Below, piece after piece: positions 24,589-32,382 of a DNA stretch of 64,000 nt. How positions within the stretch are numbered: position 1 is the stretch's first letter; the number at the start of each line of letters is the position of its first letter. This DNA is from Spirochaetota bacterium. GTDB taxonomy: Bacteria; Spirochaetota; Spirochaetia; Treponematales; UBA12059. The notes below the pieces were generated by a model, which worked only from the letters and a program-made list of their open reading frames with translations, did not search any database and was not told the origin of the DNA. The stretch covers positions 1-64,000 of the forward strand of contig JAPLSN010000032.1 in assembly GCA_026398615.1 (NCBI GenBank), given 5' to 3'. The position numbers and the translations under genes are program-made.

Positions 24589-26613
24589 ATGCCCGTCATG
24601 AAATTCCCGGGAACGGAATTCGCCGTCGGAGATCCCGAAGCCATCCCGCTCCTCCCCGGGAAGCTGCCGTCTCCCGCGGAAACCCGGGCCGCGCTGGATC
24701 GCTGCATCGTCTCGGCGTCGGGGTGGAGGACGGTGTTCGCGGGGGACGGCGGCGGGGATTCGCTCGATCCCGAGCCTTCCCCGGCCAACCGTTTCCTGGC
24801 GGGGTGCATGGCGCTCGCGTTTTCGGAATTCCTCGTTTCGCGGAGCGGACGCGCCCCCGTCGTCGCCCTGGGCGTCGACACCCGCCCCACGGGACCCGCG
24901 ATCGCGGGGATCATGGCGCGGGTTTTCCTCGGAACCGGTGTCCGCGTCCGCTACCCCTTCATGATAGCGGCCCCGGAGATAATGGCGTGGACGCGTGCGT
25001 GCGCCCTGCTCCCCGCGGGCGCGGCGGAGCGGATCGACGGGTTCTGCCTTGTCACCGCGAGCCATAATCCCCCGGGCCACAACGGAGTCAAGTTCGGCCT
25101 CGGTTCCGGGGGCGTGCTCGCCGCCGCCGACGCGCTTCCCCTGGCAGCACGCTTCCGGGAGCTCGCGCTCGATCCGGCCACGCGGGAGCTGCTGCCCGGG
25201 ATTCTGGAAAAAGCGGGGGCTGAACGCCTGGGAAGGCTCTACGCCGGCTGCCTGCGCGAAAAGCGGCTCGCGTATTCCGCCTACCTGCTCTTTTCGCGCG
25301 AAGTGGCATCGGGTACCGACGACCTGACCAAGCAGGAGGAATTCTTCGAATCGCTGTCCGCGGACGTGGCCCGAGCCGCGGGGGCGAGGGCCGGCTGCGC
25401 CTTCGGGGTGGTGGCCGAGATGAACGGTTCGGCGCGCTCGCTCTCCGTGGATGTCGATTTCCTCGAATCGCTTGGCGTCACCGTGAAGGCGGTCAACGCC
25501 GTCCCGGGAACGTTCGCGCATCGCATCGTGCCCGAAGGCTCCAGCCTCGACCTCTGCCGCGTCGAGCTCGAAAAAGCCAGGGCGCAGGATCCCGGTTTCG
25601 TCCTCGGCTACGTGCCGGACTGCGACGGCGACCGGGGCAACATCGTCGCCTGGGACGACCGCCTCGGGCGCGCCCTTCCGCTCGAAGCCCAGGAAACATT
25701 CGCCCTGGCCGTGCTCGCGGAGCTGGGGGACCTCCATCGCTCCGGTGTTATCGGGGGATTACACGGCGCGAAGGCCGCGGTCGTCTGCAACGACGCCACG
25801 TCGCTGCGGATAGACCGCATCGCCTCGACCTTCGGCGTCGAGGTCCGTCGTTCAGAAACCGGCGAGGCCAACGTGGTATCCCTCGCCTCGGCGCTCCGCG
25901 ACGAAGGATACCTGGTCCGCATCATGGGGGAAGGATCGAACGGGGGGAACATCACCCATCCTGAGGCCGTCCGCGACCCGCTCGCGACGATCGCAGCCGT
26001 CATCAAGCTGCTTTCCACCCGCGACGACGGCTCGAAACGGGGGATCTTCCGTTCGTGGCTCGGCCTCCTCGGGCGGGATGGCGACTACCGCGATGATTTC
26101 ACCCTCGCGGACGTGGTCGCCACGCTGCCCGCGGCGCGGACGACCGGTGCCTTCGAGGAGCGCGCCGCGCTCCGGATCGGGACCGTCGACCCCGCGGCCC
26201 TCAAGCGCGCCTTCCAGCGGGTTTTCACGCGCGAATGGCCGTCCTTGCGCGGGGAACTCATGGCGCGCACCGGCGCCGACCGCTTCGACGCGATGGCGAC
26301 CAACGGGACGCAGGAACGCCGCGGCCTGGTCGACCTGGGAGAAGCGGGCGGGGGAGGGCTCAAGCTCCAGTTCTCCCGTCCGGATGGCAGCCCGGTCGCC
26401 TTCATGTGGCTGCGCGGCAGCGGGACGGAGCCCGTCCTTCGCGTCGTGGTCGATGTGTGTCTCGACCCCTCCGCGCGCGTCGTGGTCGATGTGTGCCTCG
26501 GATCCGAAGCGGGAGTCGGGCGCCCGGATGCGGCGGGAATCGAGCGTTTCCTGCATGAAAGGCTCGTCGCCATGGTCCTGGAAGCTGATGCCATGGATGC
26601 CAAAGCCTTGTAA
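24589..26613 (+). CDS. Phosphoglucomutase/phosphomannomutase family protein
   Basis: All four signature loops of the alpha-D-phosphohexomutase family are present: the phosphoserine loop TASHNPPGHNG (about 157), the metal loop PDCDGDRGN (about 344), the sugar loop GEGSNGGN (about 447) and the phosphate loop RGSGTEP (about 609). The enzyme would interconvert sugar 1- and 6-phosphates for glycolysis and polysaccharide synthesis. At 674 residues it is longer than typical bacterial members (450-580), with added segments between loops. A 36-base in-frame duplication lies just after the phosphate loop (26440-26511). The start follows GGAGGT. Confidence 0.88.
   Translation: MPVMKFPGTEFAVGDPEAIPLLPGKLPSPAETRAALDRCIVSASGWRTVFAGDGGGDSLDPEPSPANRFLAGCMALAFSEFLVSRSGRAPVVALGVDTRPTGPAIAGIMARVFLGTGVRVRYPFMIAAPEIMAWTRACALLPAGAAERIDGFCLVTASHNPPGHNGVKFGLGSGGVLAAADALPLAARFRELALDPATRELLPGILEKAGAERLGRLYAGCLREKRLAYSAYLLFSREVASGTDDLTKQEEFFESLSADVARAAGARAGCAFGVVAEMNGSARSLSVDVDFLESLGVTVKAVNAVPGTFAHRIVPEGSSLDLCRVELEKARAQDPGFVLGYVPDCDGDRGNIVAWDDRLGRALPLEAQETFALAVLAELGDLHRSGVIGGLHGAKAAVVCNDATSLRIDRIASTFGVEVRRSETGEANVVSLASALRDEGYLVRIMGEGSNGGNITHPEAVRDPLATIAAVIKLLSTRDDGSKRGIFRSWLGLLGRDGDYRDDFTLADVVATLPAARTTGAFEERAALRIGTVDPAALKRAFQRVFTREWPSLRGELMARTGADRFDAMATNGTQERRGLVDLGEAGGGGLKLQFSRPDGSPVAFMWLRGSGTEPVLRVVVDVCLDPSARVVVDVCLGSEAGVGRPDAAGIERFLHERLVAMVLEADAMDAKAL
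26440..26511 (+). repeat. 36-bp in-frame tandem duplication in the phosphohexomutase gene
   Basis: Copy 1 (26440-26475) and copy 2 (26476-26511) agree at 25 of their first 26 bases, then diverge. They encode RVVVDVCLDPSA followed by RVVVDVCLGSEA, repeating the beta strand after the RGSGTEP phosphate loop. Confidence 0.85.
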
Positions 26614-26762
26614 CTCGGCCGCGTTACCGGTATGATGCGCCGCGGTGATCCCGCGACCGTTTTGCCCGCCGCCCGGGCGGCGTATCGACGCGGGCAACAC
26701 GGTTTTCGGCGCGGCGTCGACGCCGATCGATGGCGGCGCATCTGCCGCAGAGGAACGAATCC

Positions 26763-27638
26763 ATGGGCATCAGGGGCGAATTGTACTCGAACCGGATTTC
26801 GGTCGAGGGCCGCACATATTTCTTCAACGTCAAGGAAAACCGCATGGGCGACATTTTCCTGAACATCGTCGAATCCAAGCCGAGCGAAGGCGAATCCTTC
26901 GACCGCCGGTCCATCGTGGTGTTCAAGGAAGACATGAAGGAATTCCTCCTCGCGCTCGACGGCGCCCTGAAGCACATGGAAGCCGCCAAGGGTGCCCGCC
27001 CGCGCACGGGCCGCAAGGTCATCAGGGAAGGCATGGTGGAAGGCGGGTACCGCGACATCGACGAGGAGGAACTGCGCTCCAACCGTCCGGATGGGCGTCC
27101 GGCCCCGCGTCCCGATCGCCAGGACGGAGCCCGCACGGCAGCTGCCCGCCCGGGACGGGAACGTACGTCCTCCGAACGCGACGCCGATCGTCCCCGCGCC
27201 GGAACCGCCGACCGCAGGCCCGTCGGCCGCCCCTTCGGGAGAACCGCGGACAGGCCTGGCGAACGATCGGCGAGCCATCCTTTCGCGCGGTCCGTCGGCC
27301 GCCGTGACGAACACCGCGAAACCGGGAGACCCTATCGTGGCGCGCGCCGCGACGACGACGATCGCCGACCGTCGGTCGGTCATGACGGGGAAGGCCGCCC
27401 GGCGCCACGGATGCACGACGAGAACCGGCCCGCCCCCCGGCGCTCCGAGGAGGGTCGCGAACGGCGCGTGTCGCTGATCGGCGGGGACGCCCCGAAACGC
27501 AGGACCTATGTCAAGAAACCGGAAGGGGTCAAGCCGCACCGCAAGGGTTCTTCGAGCCCGGGCGCCGCCGGCAAGCGCGTCGTCGTGCGGAAGAAAAAGG
27601 GGCCGGAAGGTTCCGGCGACGGTTTTATCGGCGACTGA
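26763..27638 (+). CDS. PUR-domain nucleic-acid-binding protein (BpuR-like) with long disordered tail
   Basis: Residues 1-75 form a PUR-alpha/DUF3276 domain ([43 protein letters not shown]). In Borrelia this family includes BpuR, a DNA/RNA-binding regulator, and it is characteristic of spirochaetes and Bacteroidetes. Here a tail of about 200 residues follows, rich in Arg, Asp, Gly and Pro with many RP/RPDR-type repeats, ending in a Lys/Arg patch ([14 protein letters not shown]). The family domain alone is only about 80-120 residues, so the tail is a notable extension. ATG 26763 is chosen because AGAGGA precedes it and the domain begins at once; in-frame upstream starts add non-conserved residues. 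Confidence 0.83.
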   Translation: MGIRGELYSNRISVEGRTYFFNVKENRMGDIFLNIVESKPSEGESFDRRSIVVFKEDMKEFLLALDGALKHMEAAKGARPRTGRKVIREGMVEGGYRDIDEEELRSNRPDGRPAPRPDRQDGARTAAARPGRERTSSERDADRPRAGTADRRPVGRPFGRTADRPGERSASHPFARSVGRRDEHRETGRPYRGARRDDDDRRPSVGHDGEGRPAPRMHDENRPAPRRSEEGRERRVSLIGGDAPKRRTYVKKPEGVKPHRKGSSSPGAAGKRVVVRKKKGPEGSGDGFIGD

Positions 27639-27759
27639 CGGCTTTCCTGACCGTGCACCATGCCCCAGCCTGCCGAAACGAGCGCGGTCTTCGGAGTGAT
27701 GAACCCTGCGGCCGCCGGACCCGTCCTGAACGGTCCCCGAGCCCGCCCCGCGCAAATTC

Positions 27760-28059
27760 CTACAACCCGGTCCCTGCCGTAATATCTTCAGCGGAAACGC
27801 CATGGCGCTCCAGGCGGCGGTTGCGGAGCCACAGGGCGGCGTCCACGCTCACCATGAGGGCGTTGAACGCGTACATCCAGACGACGCCGTCGAGCTGGTA
27901 GAATACCTTGTTGAGGATTCCCGCCCCGTACCCCACGATCACGATGGCCAGGAACGCGAAGCTTTTGCCGCTCGTCCTCCGCGAGGTCCATGACGTGTAG
28001 ATGGAAAACGGCCACGCGGCGCCGAAGCAGAGGAGCATGACGATCTCGAAAACGCTCAT
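27760..28059 (-). CDS. Small membrane protein with three predicted helices, PQ-loop-like
   Basis: A 99-residue protein with hydrophobic segments at about 2-22, 34-52 and 58-78 (IVMLLCFGAAWPFSIYTSW; FAFLAIVIVGYGAGILNKVF; MYAFNALMVSVDAALWL). Short three-helix proteins of this kind occur next to many unrelated genes and may form dimers like half of a SWEET/PQ-loop transporter; that is only a suggestion. The C-terminus is short and soluble. GGGAG precedes ATG 28059. Inverted-repeat element B lies directly upstream. Confidence 0.68.
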   Translation of the reverse strand: MSVFEIVMLLCFGAAWPFSIYTSWTSRRTSGKSFAFLAIVIVGYGAGILNKVFYQLDGVVWMYAFNALMVSVDAALWLRNRRLERHGVSAEDITAGTGL

Positions 28060-28111
28060 GGGTACTCCCGCCGGAATGCGATCCGCCCGAGAAGAATGGA
28101 TCTGTGAATCA

Positions 28112-28272
28112 AGACCACGGCACGGAGATAATGTTGAACAAGAAAGGACAAATGATAAGGGATGAAGTGGATATTGGGTGGAGAAAAGCGTAATTTTCTC
28201 ATTCATTTCGAAATCCCGGATTGTTTTTCTCGTCTATCCCTCTTGCATTCCCTCCGTGTTTCCGTGGTGAAC
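28112..28272. repeat. Dispersed inverted-repeat element, copy B
   Basis: The left end has CCACGGCACGGAGA (28115-28128). The right end (28251-28272), read on the opposite strand, gives GTTCACCACGGAAACACGGA. The centre is AT-richer than the neighbourhood (many AAGG/ATGATAAGG-like words) and resembles the centre of copy C. It sits between the small membrane protein and the CheY-like gene, both on the minus strand, in a 246-base gap without genes. Confidence 0.7.
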
Positions 28273-28305
28273 GCTTTTTCGGTCCATCCGGAAGCGGAAG
28301 GGACG

Positions 28306-28743
28306 CTATTTTTCCAGGATGGTCTGGATGCGCTCGAGGACTTTCTTGCGGTCGAGCGGCTTGACGATATAGCTCTTGGCGCCGAGCAGGAGCGACTTCT
28401 TCACGATGTCTTCCTTGCCGAGGGCGCTGACCATGACGACGATGGCGTTCTTGTCGAACTCGAGGATCTTCTCGAGGGCGGTGACGCCGTCCATCTTGGG
28501 CATGGTGATATCCATCGTGACGAGATCGATGTTGGGGGAGAGTTCCTTGTATTTTTCTATGCCTGCGATTCCGTCGGACGCGCTGCCGGCGACGTCGAAA
28601 CCCTCCGAAGTGAGGATCTGCCCGAGCTGCTTGGCGATGAACATGGAATCATCGACGATGAGAACCCGGTACGGCGTTCCGTCCGGTTTAAGGCCATCCG
28701 GGCGTTTTTCGTTGAGGTTCGGTATGTCGGACTTGGCGATCAT
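28306..28743 (-). CDS. CheY-like single-domain response regulator
   Basis: The 145-residue protein is one receiver domain preceded by a 24-residue lead (MIAKSDIPNLNEKRPDG). Key residues are present: the acidic pair in LIVDDS (about 31-32), phosphoacceptor Asp in LVTMDITMP (about 78), Ser in VMVSALG and Lys in YIVKPLD. It has no DNA-binding output, so it should act through protein contact, as CheY does on the flagellar switch, or in a phosphorelay. AAAGGAG gives a strong ribosome site. Its predicted promoter has a poly-C tract in the spacer (see findings), suggesting its level may vary between cells. Confidence 0.88.
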   Translation of the reverse strand: MIAKSDIPNLNEKRPDGLKPDGTPYRVLIVDDSMFIAKQLGQILTSEGFDVAGSASDGIAGIEKYKELSPNIDLVTMDITMPKMDGVTALEKILEFDKNAIVVMVSALGKEDIVKKSLLLGAKSYIVKPLDRKKVLERIQTILEK

Positions 28744-28852
28744 AGGCGTACCGGCTCCTTTATGACGAATCGGCAGAGGGTTCGCGCGATCCGGACGGAA
28801 GTCAACGCATACCGGATGACGGCCAACGACCCTATCGACTGGCTTCCTGTAG

Positions 28853-28881
28853 TATATATCCCATGGGGGGGGCCTTTGCAA
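28853..28881 (-). promoter_or_regulatory. Predicted promoter of CheY-like gene with C8 tract in the spacer
   Basis: On the minus strand TTGCAA (28881-28876) and TATATA (28858-28853) are separated by 17 bases, and eight of these are consecutive C (28872-28865). The predicted start of transcription is about 100 bases before the ATG. The spacer length would change with slippage of the tract. TATACT two bases further (19-base spacer) is an alternative -10. Confidence 0.55.
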
Positions 28882-28992
28882 GTGCGATCTGCCGTCCGTG
28901 CTTCCGGGTCGATGCACCATTCCTTCGCCGACCGGATGGCTTGATCGAGCGGTCGTGTCCTTTTTCGAGCCCCGAGGACCGGCATCCATCAC

Positions 28993-29021
28993 TTGACCTT
29001 CCGTTTCGGGGCGTGCATAAT
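28993..29021 (+). promoter_or_regulatory. Predicted promoter of the bS22-like gene
   Basis: TTGACC (28993-28998) and CATAAT (29016-29021) are separated by 17 bases, about 80 bases before the GTG of the small basic protein. Confidence 0.6.
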
Positions 29022-29101
29022 GGCTCTCACGTGCCGGGTATGCATATCCGAAAGGTCCTCAGGACAGGTCGGATTCACGCGGCAGATGAAGGAGATACGA
29101 C

Positions 29102-29191
29102 GTGCCCTGCGGAAGAAAGCGGAAACTGCAGAAGATCGCGACGCACAAGCGCAAGAAGAAGAAGAGGAAGAATCGGCATAAGACCCGATAG
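29102..29191 (+). CDS. 29-residue basic ribosomal-type protein (AURKAIP1/COX24, bS22/mS38-like)
   Basis: This very short gene starts at GTG 29102 behind AAGGAG (29089-29094, 7-base spacer) and ends at TAG 29189-29191. The product is almost all basic (17 Lys/Arg in 29) with the pattern GRKRKLQKIATHKRKKKRKKN followed by RHKTR. That pattern is what is seen in small AURKAIP1/COX24-domain proteins of spirochaetes and Bacteroidetes. The family corresponds to mitochondrial mS38 and mycobacterial bS22, which sit in the small ribosomal subunit near helix 44. It has its own promoter and a strong terminator, so it is a single-gene unit. Identification rests on composition, size and pattern. Confidence 0.8.
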   Translation: MPCGRKRKLQKIATHKRKKKKRKNRHKTR

Positions 29192-29233
29192 CGGCGTCGC
29201 GCACAGTCGCGTCGCCCGCGTGCCCGCGACATG

Positions 29234-29268
29234 AAAACGGCCGCCCGTAACGGGTCGGCCGTTTTTTT
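29234..29268 (+). terminator. Rho-independent terminator after the bS22-like gene
   Basis: A stem of 10 bp plus 4 bp (with one bulged T) built from AAAACGGCCG...CGGCCGTTTT closes a 3-base loop and runs into seven T (29262-29268). It ends about 38 bases before the next ATG. Confidence 0.85.
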
Positions 29269-29305
29269 CTTTTCCTCGACGGCTTCACCGTGTACACTGG
29301 TGGAT

Positions 29306-31210
29306 ATGACGACGGATATAGACGTTCTGAGATACCTGAAGCTTTTCGCCGCCAAGACCAAGAGCGGCACCATCGACTACAGGACCTTCGCTGCCCAGCT
29401 CCAGCGCCAGGCCATCGGCGCCGACCGCAGCGTGCCGCTGTTCAGGGACCTGGCGGCCAATCCCGACGTGGTCCTCCTGCCCCGGCTCAAGAAGCTGGAA
29501 ACCGAGCGCAAGGTGTTCCTCAACGTCGTGGGAAACGCCGTGGACTCGATCATCGTTCCCGAGTACTACATCGACCTCATCGCCGGCGAATACCGGAAGA
29601 TGGAGGAAAACCCCGACCTTCCCTTCCCCGACGAGGACTCGCTCGAGATCACCATCCCGTCTTCCTGGATGCTCCATGTGCCGCTCGAGGGCATCGTCGC
29701 GATGATGGAATCGACTTCGGCCGAGGTTCCCTTCCACAAGATCACCTTCTCCGAGGGTTTGCCCGGTTTCGTATGCCCCTCCGGGTTCACGTCCGGACAC
29801 CTCCACGAACTGGCAGTCCTCAAGCTCCGCCATTACCTCCGCCAGGGCAGCAACAAGGATTACATCCAGAAGAAGCTTTCGTTTTCATTCCAGAACAAGG
29901 AAAACCAGCTTCGCGACGCATTCAATTCCCTCATGGTCAGGCCCTTCGAGGTCGTCAAGGACCTGCGTGAAAACGCGAACGATTTTTCCTTCCCCTTCTG
30001 GGCTTACCTGACCTCCCAGATCCGCAAGGATCTGGACCAGAAGCCTGAGAAGACTCCCGAGGACGTCTCCATCCTGCAGGCGGCCGCGCTCTGCGACGCA
30101 TACGGCAATTATTACAAGGGCAAGGCCCAGCGCTCGGTCGACCGGGAAGCGGCTTTCAAGACTCTGGCGCAGAAATTCCGCGAGAGCCCGTTCATCTTTA
30201 CCCTCGAGGAGGTCACTGACTTCCGCGACGCGAACCACCGGCCCCTGCTCGGCAAGTACAGCCGCGAGGATCTCGAGGAACGGCTCCACCGCGCGACGAC
30301 GGAGGCGCCGAACGGGAAGCTTCCCGAACTGCTCGTGCTCGTGACGCCCGACGGCAAGCAGCGCTTCGTCGCGAAGGACAGGCTGCTTCCGCTCGCGGTC
30401 CGTTACATCGGCGAAGCCCGGCAGAGCCTCAGGACCTCGATCGTCAACGAGTGGCGGCTCGTCATGCTGGATCTCGCTTCCGTCCCGCCCATGGAAGACG
30501 AGGGCGCCTACAAGGCCGATCTCTCGTCGAGGCTCGAAAAGGCGTTCCCGGTGTTTTCGCTGCTCATCAAGGACCGCTACCTGCCCCTGGTCTATGCGGA
30601 ACTGCGGACTTCGAAACAGGTGTCGGTCGAGCTCGCTCGCTGCTTCATCCACGACGAGTTGGTGCCGATCGACGAGCTGCTGGGCTTGAAACGGAAGCAG
30701 CTCTACTCAGATGTCAGGATGATGATGCCGCTCTGGTTCTCCTTTCCCTTCCTGCCGTTCATCGCCAGGCTCCTCAAGGCGTTCCTGGGGCCGAAACCCG
30801 GGAAACGCGCGGCGCGGAAGGAAACTGCGGATTCCACCGTTTCCAGGAAGATCGCGTTGCCCCTGGCGCAGGCGCGCAAGATCGAATTCGCCAATGCCGC
30901 CGCCCGGATCGAGAAGGTGTACGTGCCTGTCGGCGTGGCTTTCGAGGCGCACATGGCCGGCCTGGAGCAGCGCTGGAACACCATGCTCGGCGTCGAGGCG
31001 AAGAAGAACCTCACCGAGGACGTCGAAGCCCTCGTGCGGGATTACCTCAGGTCCATGCTGCGGTCGATGAAACCCTCGGAATTCACCGTCGAACGGGTCA
31101 AGAGCCTGACGTCCGCGCTCGCCGACACGCCGAATCTGGCCCAGATCCGCAACCGTGGGGCGCTCGAAGACTACCTGGCGCTCTACATGATCAAACTCCT
31201 CAAGCGCTGA
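29306..31210 (+). CDS. Conserved-looking cytoplasmic protein of unknown function (634 aa)
   Basis: A long single reading frame with no signal peptide and no recognised domain. The protein is rich in charged helices (LAQKFRESPFIFTLEEVTDF, SLRTSIVNEWRLVMLDLASVPP). There is one hydrophobic stretch in the middle (MMMPLWFSFPFLPFIARLLKAF, about 475-495) followed by a basic linker KPGKRAARKE, which could be a membrane-associating hairpin. It stands alone between a terminator and the promoter of the butyrate kinase operon. ATG 29306 follows GGTGG. I do not recognise the family. Confidence 0.75.
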   Translation: MTTDIDVLRYLKLFAAKTKSGTIDYRTFAAQLQRQAIGADRSVPLFRDLAANPDVVLLPRLKKLETERKVFLNVVGNAVDSIIVPEYYIDLIAGEYRKMEENPDLPFPDEDSLEITIPSSWMLHVPLEGIVAMMESTSAEVPFHKITFSEGLPGFVCPSGFTSGHLHELAVLKLRHYLRQGSNKDYIQKKLSFSFQNKENQLRDAFNSLMVRPFEVVKDLRENANDFSFPFWAYLTSQIRKDLDQKPEKTPEDVSILQAAALCDAYGNYYKGKAQRSVDREAAFKTLAQKFRESPFIFTLEEVTDFRDANHRPLLGKYSREDLEERLHRATTEAPNGKLPELLVLVTPDGKQRFVAKDRLLPLAVRYIGEARQSLRTSIVNEWRLVMLDLASVPPMEDEGAYKADLSSRLEKAFPVFSLLIKDRYLPLVYAELRTSKQVSVELARCFIHDELVPIDELLGLKRKQLYSDVRMMMPLWFSFPFLPFIARLLKAFLGPKPGKRAARKETADSTVSRKIALPLAQARKIEFANAAARIEKVYVPVGVAFEAHMAGLEQRWNTMLGVEAKKNLTEDVEALVRDYLRSMLRSMKPSEFTVERVKSLTSALADTPNLAQIRNRGALEDYLALYMIKLLKR

Positions 31211-31234
31211 TGCGGGAAGCCGGGGTGAATTTCA

Positions 31235-31262
31235 TTGCGGATTCACGGCATCGTGGTATACT
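31235..31262 (+). promoter_or_regulatory. Predicted promoter of the buk-ptb-vor operon
   Basis: TTGCGG (31235-31240) and TATACT (31257-31262) with a 16-base spacer lie 44 bases before the butyrate kinase ATG. Confidence 0.55.
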
Positions 31263-31305
31263 GGCCGCGCGCCCGGGATTCACCGGGCGGATTTAAGGAG
31301 CTGGC

Positions 31306-32370
31306 ATGTATACCATCCTCGTCATCAATCCGGGGTCGACCTCGACCAAGATCGGCGTGTTCGAAGGCGACAGGGAGCTTTTTACCGAAAACCTGGCGCA
31401 TTCAGCCGAAGAGATCGCCGCGTTCCATTCCATAGCGTCCCAGTATGAATTCAGGGAAAAACACATTCTCGACCTGCTCAGGAAACGTGATTTCGACCTC
31501 AAAAGGCTGTCGGCCATAGTCGGCCGCGGCGGACTCCTCAAGCCCATACCCGGCGGCGTCTACGCCGTTTCCGAAACCATGAAGAAAGAACTGCTCGAAG
31601 CCCGCTACGGCGAACATGCCTCCAACCTAGGAGCCCTCATCGCCGACAAGCTCGCCAGGCAGCTCGGGGTTCCGGCCTTCATCGCCGATCCCGTGGTCGT
31701 GGACGAACTCTCCGAGCTCGCGAGGGTCTCCGGGCACAAGCTCTTCCAGCGGAAAAGCATTTTCCACGCGCTCAACCAGAAAGCGGTCTGCCGGCGCTGG
31801 TGCGCGGAGAAGGGACGCGCGTACGAGGACGTGAACCTCATCGTGGCCCACATGGGCGGCGGCATTTCCATCGGCCTGCATCAAGGCGGGAAGGTCGTGG
31901 ACGTGAACCAGGCGCTGAACGGCGAGGGACCTTTCAGCCCCGAGCGCTCGGGAACCCTGCCCTCGGGCGACCTCGTCAAGCTCTGTTTTTCGGGGAAGTA
32001 CTCGGAAAAGGACGTTCTCAAGATGATAACGGGCCAGGGCGGCCTCGTGAGCTTCATGGGTTCCAACGACATGCGCGTCGCGGAGAACGGCTTCAAGGCC
32101 GGGGATCCTGCCGCGACGCTCTATCTCAAGGCCTTCATCTACCAGGTCGGCAAGTACATCGGCGGCCTCGCGGCAGCCGCGAACGGCAAGGTGGACGCGA
32201 TCATACTGACCGGTGGCATCGCGTACAGCCAGGACGTCGTGGACGGCATCCGCACGATGACGGCTTTCATCGCGCCGGTCATCGCGTATCCGGGCGAAGG
32301 CGAGCTCCAGGCGCTCGCGCTGGCCGGGATCAGGGCGCTCTCGGGCGAAACGCCCGCCCGATCGTACTGA
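31306..32370 (+). CDS. buk: Butyrate (branched-chain fatty acid) kinase
   Basis: The 354-residue protein shows the acetate/butyrate kinase fold: opening VINPGSTSTKIGVFEG, VAHMGGGISIGLHQGGKVVDVNQALNGEGPFSPERSGTLP and LTGGIAYSQ. The long version of the second loop and the overall length mark the butyrate kinase branch, not acetate kinase. It converts an acyl phosphate and ADP to the free acid and ATP. AAGGAG lies before the ATG. It is first in an operon with ptb (12-base gap) and a 2-oxoacid:ferredoxin oxidoreductase, so the likely substrates are isobutyryl-, isovaleryl- or butyryl-phosphate. Confidence 0.94.
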   Translation: MYTILVINPGSTSTKIGVFEGDRELFTENLAHSAEEIAAFHSIASQYEFREKHILDLLRKRDFDLKRLSAIVGRGGLLKPIPGGVYAVSETMKKELLEARYGEHASNLGALIADKLARQLGVPAFIADPVVVDELSELARVSGHKLFQRKSIFHALNQKAVCRRWCAEKGRAYEDVNLIVAHMGGGISIGLHQGGKVVDVNQALNGEGPFSPERSGTLPSGDLVKLCFSGKYSEKDVLKMITGQGGLVSFMGSNDMRVAENGFKAGDPAATLYLKAFIYQVGKYIGGLAAAANGKVDAIILTGGIAYSQDVVDGIRTMTAFIAPVIAYPGEGELQALALAGIRALSGETPARSY

Positions 32371-32382
32371 AAGGGGCGTACG

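Noticed and set aside
26640-26762. Palindromic GC-rich stretch before the PUR gene as a small RNA
   Set aside because: Hairpins here are expected from base composition and no promoter-terminator pair is seen.
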